Shown piece after piece: positions 29,248-36,381 of a stretch of 40,000 bases of DNA (its first letter is position 1; each line of letters opens with the position of its first letter). Location of the stretch: contig CM060342.1 of assembly GCA_030674155.1 (NCBI GenBank), positions 16,489,938 to 16,529,937 of the forward strand, given 5' to 3'. The notes beneath the pieces are model-generated. The model saw only the letters and a list, made by a program, of their open reading frames with translations. It was not told the origin of the DNA and ran no database searches. Position numbers and translations under genes: made by a program. Source of the stretch: Stramonita haemastoma. Lineage: Eukaryota; Mollusca; Gastropoda; Neogastropoda; Muricidae.

Positions 29248-32200
29248 GTGTGTGGTGGTGTGTGTTAGTAGTAGTAGTTGTAATCTTCAGTTTAACATCT
29301 TTCCACTTTAATTGATACCAGATGCGTGCGTGCGTGCATGCGTGCGTGTGTGTTGTGTGTGTGTATGTGTGTGGGTGCGTGGGTAAGTGTGTGTGTACAT
29401 GCATGCATGTGTGTGGATGGGTAAGAGTGTGCACGTTCCTGCACATGCATGCATATGTGCAGGAATATACATAGATACAGGCATGCATGCATACATACAC
29501 ATGCATTGCTTATTTGTTATATCATCTGGATACTTACCAAAAAAATTGACTAACTTTTGACACACACACAGAGTGTCACACAAATACACAACCCCTCTCA
29601 CACATGCACAAACATATAAACACACATACACACACACTCATACACACACACTCACACACATACATACACACACACACACATATTTTCAAGAAGTATAATA
29701 CTTCCTGAGGTAATTTTTTTTTTTTTTTAAACTTCCTGAGGCACAATGTTTTGTAACAAACATGATACCTAAGTAATGATGGTCCCAAATCATATCTCTA
29801 TCTCTTTATCTATCCCTTAGTCTGGCGACCATGGGGGCACCCATAAAGACTTGAAATTGATAAATCCAACAATTTAACCCATATTAAGGTGGGACATGGG
29901 GGTCGAAACTCATGAAATGTTGTTTACAAGCCCATGTTAAAAGTTATGCCATATATTAAAAGGGCATCACTTGTAAAGCATAAAAATCAAAGAATTACTC
30001 AGTTTTCTGCACTGTTGCCATGGAAATAATCCAATATGGCCACCAAAACTGCATATTCCCAACTCCTAAACCTTTGTATCTATAACAAGTATGAATAACC
30101 TGTTTCTACAGACATATTTTATGGTTTGAATTCTTTAAATTCACACAGGGAAATCTCCATACATGCATCCAGCAATTTTTTATTCTAAAAAAACATGATT
30201 TTGGCCACTTTTGGACCCGTGTCTCACCTTAATTTTGCTACGCCAGTATACCGAATCATGTTAGTATTGAAAAAACAAACCCAAAACCCCCATAGTCTTG
30301 GTGTCATTAGCAGCTCTTGTAAATATCACTGGCTTTACAACTGATGTTGGGCATTCCCAAGCTTAACATCCTGGGGGGGTCACCAAGAAAATGTGCACGC
30401 ATTTTTTTTAAACTTCGCCATCCATTCCTACTGGCACATAATGGCCTATTCACTCTTCTGAAAGGTGGAACAGGTTTTTTAACTTGAGCGCAAGACGTTA
30501 TGTATGCATTCATACATGGGGCCTCAGTTTAGAGTCTCACCTAAAAGCCATTCACATAGAGTTCAATTTTTTTTTTTATATCAAACTGGAAACAAAAGAC
30601 AAGGCTAGGAATCAAACCCAGAACCTGCCTGGGGCCACAAGGGGATTGACACAGCGGTCAATGTCAACCAGCCGCCGCTGTAGTCTAGTGGTTAGGGCGT
30701 TGGACTCGTAATCTAAAGGTTGCAGGTTCGATCCCAGCTTTTGGCTATGGCGTTGTGCCCTTGGAAAAGGCACTTTACGGCTATTTTCTCACCCCACCCA
30801 GGTGTAAAAGGGGTACCAACCTTGTGTTGGGGGTTAACCCTGCGAAAGACTGGCGTCCTATCCAGGGGGGAGTCTATGACTCTCAAGTCGCTTAACGCCA
30901 CAGAAACCGGGATTAGCACTGGCCTGATGAGCCTTAGGCTTGGGACAGACTTTAACTTTTTTAACATTGTCGACCAGGCCTGACCTCTCCTTCACCTACC
31001 CTTTCCAGCATCAGCTGCAGGCAGCGCTCGGCGTGACCAATCAGACGCATGCAGTGGTGGATGCGGCCGGGGCCCAGGCGACCCTGAGCGATCTCGAACC
31101 CCCTCCCCTCTCCTAGCAACAGGTTGGAGGCTGGCACCCGCACGTTCTCAAACACCACTTCACCGTGCCCACCTGTGTACAAACAAAACAACAAAAAAGA
31201 GGATGATGCCATTGTGTTTTTGTTGGGGGGAGGAGGGGGGGGGAGTTGTTTTTGTAATCTTTTTTTTTGGGGGGGGAGGTTGTAAAATGTTCAAAATGGT
31301 CTTTCAAGTTGTTGTTGTTGTTGTTCCCCAGCTTAACACTCTGGGGGGTCACCCGGAATGTGTTCTCTGACTCACTAATCCCACCTGGGAATCACTGTGA
31401 GATTGAAATTGCACACACTGAATGAGAAGTTTGCGTGTATGACTATTTTCAAGTACCTCGCCATATAGGCAGCCATACTCCGACTTCAGAGGAGTCTTTC
31501 AAGTCAAGTCAAAAACACTTTCATCATCCCTGAAGGGCAGTTACTCTTTTCTTTACTCAATTGTGCTTGGTTTGGTAGTTTTCGGTCATTAAAGCAGGAC
31601 AATGGGGTCAAAACTGACGGAATTTTGTTTACAGGCCCATGTTACAAGTTAGGCCATATACTGAAAGGGCATCACTTGTAAAGCATAAAAAAAAATTTTT
31701 TTAAAACCACCGAAAATCCCCGAAACAGAAACGGAATCAAAGCAAACAATGCTGGAACGGACAGAGAGACAACTCACTGGGAGCATCGTCGTAGCCAAAG
31801 ACGGACAGGGGCCGGATGACCTTGACCCCCGGGGCGTCCATGGGCACGAGGATCATGCTCTGCTGTTGGTGACGAGCGGCGGAGGGGTCCGTTTTCCCCA
31901 TGAAGATGCACAGTTTGCAGCGGGGGTCCAGGGCACCTGACCATCAGTGGCAGACACATAAAAAAAGTCAGATGATGATGATGATGATGGTAACGATAAT
32001 GAAGATGATGATGACAATACTAATAATGATAACAATGATGATGATTATAGCAACAACACCAATAATATTAATAATAATGATGACGATAATAATAATAATC
32101 ATCATCATGATAATAATAATCATCATAATAATCATAATAATAAAAAAAAAATATATATATATAATAACAATAATGATGGTGATTTATTAAACACTCTAGG

Positions 32201-35200
32201 CATTTTACAGTACATTTCCTCCCCTCCCTCCCCCCTACTTCTGCACCTCTTTTCCTCCCCCATTCTCACACACATGCCTGCATACGCTCACACCCGCACA
32301 AAACGCAAGCAAGCACACACGCTCCTCCCCTCACACCCCAGACTCCCCGCCCTCCCCCATAGACACAAAGTTTTAGGTGGACAGTGTTATCGAAATAGGA
32401 CCAACTGAAAGATTTTCTTCATCATCAACTCAGCACACAGCAACTATTGTTATTGGTCATATGAGCAAAAATGCCTTGCACTGCTGTTAAACATCTGACA
32501 AGTCAGGTGCAGCACATCTGACTTATGCATCCAACTGAAAGATGAAATCTCAGACAAAAAAATTATTTAAAAATTTTTTAATTTAAAAAGATGAAATCTC
32601 AGATAGCTCGTAAGAGAGGTGACTATTGTGCTGTGTCTGATGAATGAATGCTGTGACAGTCTTAGCCACTGTTAGCACACATACACATACACATGCATTT
32701 CTTCATTTCATATTGTTTATAGCCCCACTGACCACAAAGGCCACATCACAACTGTCACCTTGTTCAATGCCAATAACTCACATCCACATTCACTTTATGT
32801 CTGTTCGCCTGCCTGCCAACAAGTAAACTGTGAGGTTCTGGGTTTGATTCTCAGCCTCGCCCTTTCTTCCCAGTTTGACCAAAAAATCAAACTGACTGTC
32901 AAAGTCATTCAGATGAGACTATAAACTGAGAACCCATGCATGAATGCATGCAGAATATCTTGCACACAAGTTAAAAACCCATTCTGCCTTTCAGAAGAGC
33001 AGACCACTGTGTGCCAGTAGGAACAGATAAAAAACAACAACCCAGCATGCACACTGGTGTTGTGTTTAGACACGCTCCCCAAAGTTGGAAGAATGTGGCT
33101 ATCTAAATGCCCACGGGGGGGGGGGACAAAAATGGTTGTATAAACATAAATCTCACAACCAACGAACCTCAGAGCTGTAGCTGAGGAACAAAACCAAACA
33201 AACCAAAAACAAACTTCAGTTCAAAATTAACACCCAAGTCCCTCAAATACCCAACCCCATTGCACAAATTTACAGATTTCAGGCACTGGGGGAACAGCAG
33301 GAGATAACAATAGACAGCTTCAATCAGGTACTTCGGGAAACAGGAGAAAAAGTACTAGGCTTCCGACGAAAGAAGAAAGAAGAGTGGATCAAACAAGAAA
33401 CCTGGAAAAAGATAGATGAGAGGAAGTTAACTAAGCAGAAGATCAACAACACCAGATCAGAACGCTTGAAAGAGCAGCACAGAAGAAGATATGCAGAACA
33501 AGACAAGGAGGTGAAGAAGATGACAAGAGCCGACAAGAAAGACCACATAGAGAAACTGGCAGATGAGGCAGAGGAGGCAGCAGGTAGAAATGATCTAAAG
33601 ACGATGTACAAGATCAACAAGCAGCTGAACAATGGGTTTAAAAACTGCGATGTGCCAGTGAAGGACAAAAATGGAAAGGTTGTTGAGGGAGAGGCAGGAA
33701 AACTACAGCGTTGGAAGGAACACTTCGAGTCGGTTCTTAACAGACCGGACCCCCCTCAGCTAGCAGACATCCAGCCGGCAGATATAGACCTTGACATCTG
33801 CACCGATCCACCAAGCCTGGAAGAAGTGACAACAGCAATCAAGGCAATGAAGAGCGGCAAGGCACCAGGGGCAGATGGTGTGACGGCAGAGATGCTAAAG
33901 GCAGATATGGATGTGATGGCTCCCATTCTGACTGAGATCTTCAGGAAGATTTGGGTAGAAGGTCAGATCCCTGAAGCATGGAAAACTGGTCTCATCTTCA
34001 AGTTGCCCAAAAAGGGAGATCTTGGAGACTGCAACAACTGGAGGGGCATAACACTTCTTTCCCTCACCAGTAAGGCCTTCAGCAGGATTGTGCTGTCCAG
34101 ATTGACGGCAGCCCTTGAGAAAGACCTCCGACCACAGCAAGCAGGTTTCCGCCCTGGGCGATCCTGCTCAGATCACATCACTCTGCGCCAGATTCTGGAA
34201 CAGAGCAATGAGTGGAATACACCGCTGTACGTCAATTTCATTGACCTGGAGAAGGCGTTTGACAGCATCCACCGAGAGTCCTTATGGAAGATCCTAAGGC
34301 ACTATGGAGTCCCTGCAAAACTTGTCCGGGTCATTGCAATGTTGTACGGCGACTTCAAATCCCAGGTGATCTGCGACACAGAGCTCACGGAAACCTTCAG
34401 CGTCGGCACAGGAGTGAAGCAGGGCTGCATCCTATCGCCGTTCCTCTTCATCCTGGCCATGGACTGGATTATGAAGAATTCCATGGACGGAGAGAGGAGA
34501 GGGATCAGATGGACCATGACAATGACAGCAACAAAAACGCTGGAAGATCTGGATTTTGCCGATGATATCGCCCTGCTGTCACACCGCCACCAAGACATGC
34601 AGGAAAAGACAGATGTCATGGCAAGAACTGCTGGAAGCCTTGGCTTGAAAATCAGCACCAAGAAGACAAAGAACATGAGAATGAACGCCAGAGTCCAAGA
34701 GAACATCAGACTGAATGGGGATCAGATCGAGGAAGTAAATGACTTCACTTATCTTGGATCCACAATGTCAAACACAGGAGATGGGGAGGTGGAGATCCGG
34801 GCTCGACTTGTAAAAGCCAGCCAGGCCTTCGCCTCACTCAGGAGCACATGGAAGGCAGGGAACATACGCCTGAGGACCAAATTAAGAATTTTCAAATCAA
34901 ACGTGATTAGCACCCTCCTTTATGGATCAGAGTCATGGAAGATGACCAAAACCATCAGCAACAAACTTGATGCCTTCCAAAACAGATGCCTCAGACGCAT
35001 TCTACGCATCTTTTGGCCGAATACCATCACCAATGAAGAACTCCACCGAAGAACAGAAACTGAACCCATCTCCATACAAATCAAACGGAGGCGTTGGCGA
35101 TGGATAGGACATGTGCTCCGCCAGCAGACTACAGCCATATCCAGAATCGCCCTACGATGGACTCCAGATGGTCGAAGAAAGAGAGGCCGCCCCAAGGAAA

Positions 35201-36055
35201 CTTGGAGGAGAACAGTAGAGAGGGAGATGAAGGAAAAGGGTTGGACATGGGGCCGTCTGGAGCGTACTTCAGCCGACCGACATCAGTGGCGGGCTCTAGT
35301 TGAGGCCTTATGTGCTACCTGAGCACAAAGAGGACTAGATAGATAGATAGATTGCACAAATTTGAATGACCAGTAGATACATAAAACCAAAAAAGGAAAG
35401 CCAAAAAAATAAAAATAAAAAAGAAGAAAAAATGATATAAAAAAAAAGAAAAGAAAAAGATAAACAGTAAAAAAAAAAAAAAAGATTAAAAGCTGACCTG
35501 ATGTCCACCATTTATGTCCATTCAGAACATAGTGGTCTCCTTCACGTCGGATGGAAGCCTGAATGTTTGTCGCATCAGACGATGCCACCTGTATGACAGA
35601 CAATTGTTGAATGAGTTAAGACTGTTTGACTTCAACCCTATGGGTCCATAAAGCTGTGGGTTTAAATCTTGGCAGTGGTATCTGGGGAATTAAGGATGGG
35701 GATTCTTATAATCTCCCAGGTCTGCTTAAAAATGCAGACCTGCATGTGCCTTAATTCCTTTCCTGTGTATAAACATGCAGCAAATCAGACATGCATGTTA
35801 AAGATCCCATAAATCATATCTGCGCTTGATGGTTCACAGAAACATATACATATCCAACATGCATCTTGAACGTTTCCTGAGAGGGAGATCTCCACTGGGA
35901 TGTGGATATAGATGAGACATTTGCACAAATGGCTGTTGTCAAAAACTTTCCACACTTCCACCCCACCACACACACACACACAGAAATCAAACCATACAAA
36001 CACCCCCTCCTCCCCCACTCAACAACACCTAAGCGCACACATGAACACACACATG

Positions 36056-36119
<64 letters not shown>

Positions 36120-36337
36120 CTCAACCCCAACCCCCAACCACCACCACTCCCACTACCACCCCCTAAGCACAATTTTCAAGTCAAACTGCACAGTTATATC
36201 TATTCTTTAAAAAAAAAAATGTTATTGTATGATTGTACATACCCACACACAGAGGTACACACACAGACACAGACACACACACACAACACACACACACAAC
36301 ACACACACACACACTCACACAACACACACACTCACAC

Positions 36338-36381
<44 letters not shown>

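Noticed and set aside
31853..32190. Met/Ile-rich and Ser-rich frames
   Set aside because: They run through the ATG/AAT trinucleotide repeat upstream of ACAD exon 5.
33895..35195. Antisense and shifted frames over the LINE
   Set aside because: They are shadows of the reverse-transcriptase frame on the plus strand.
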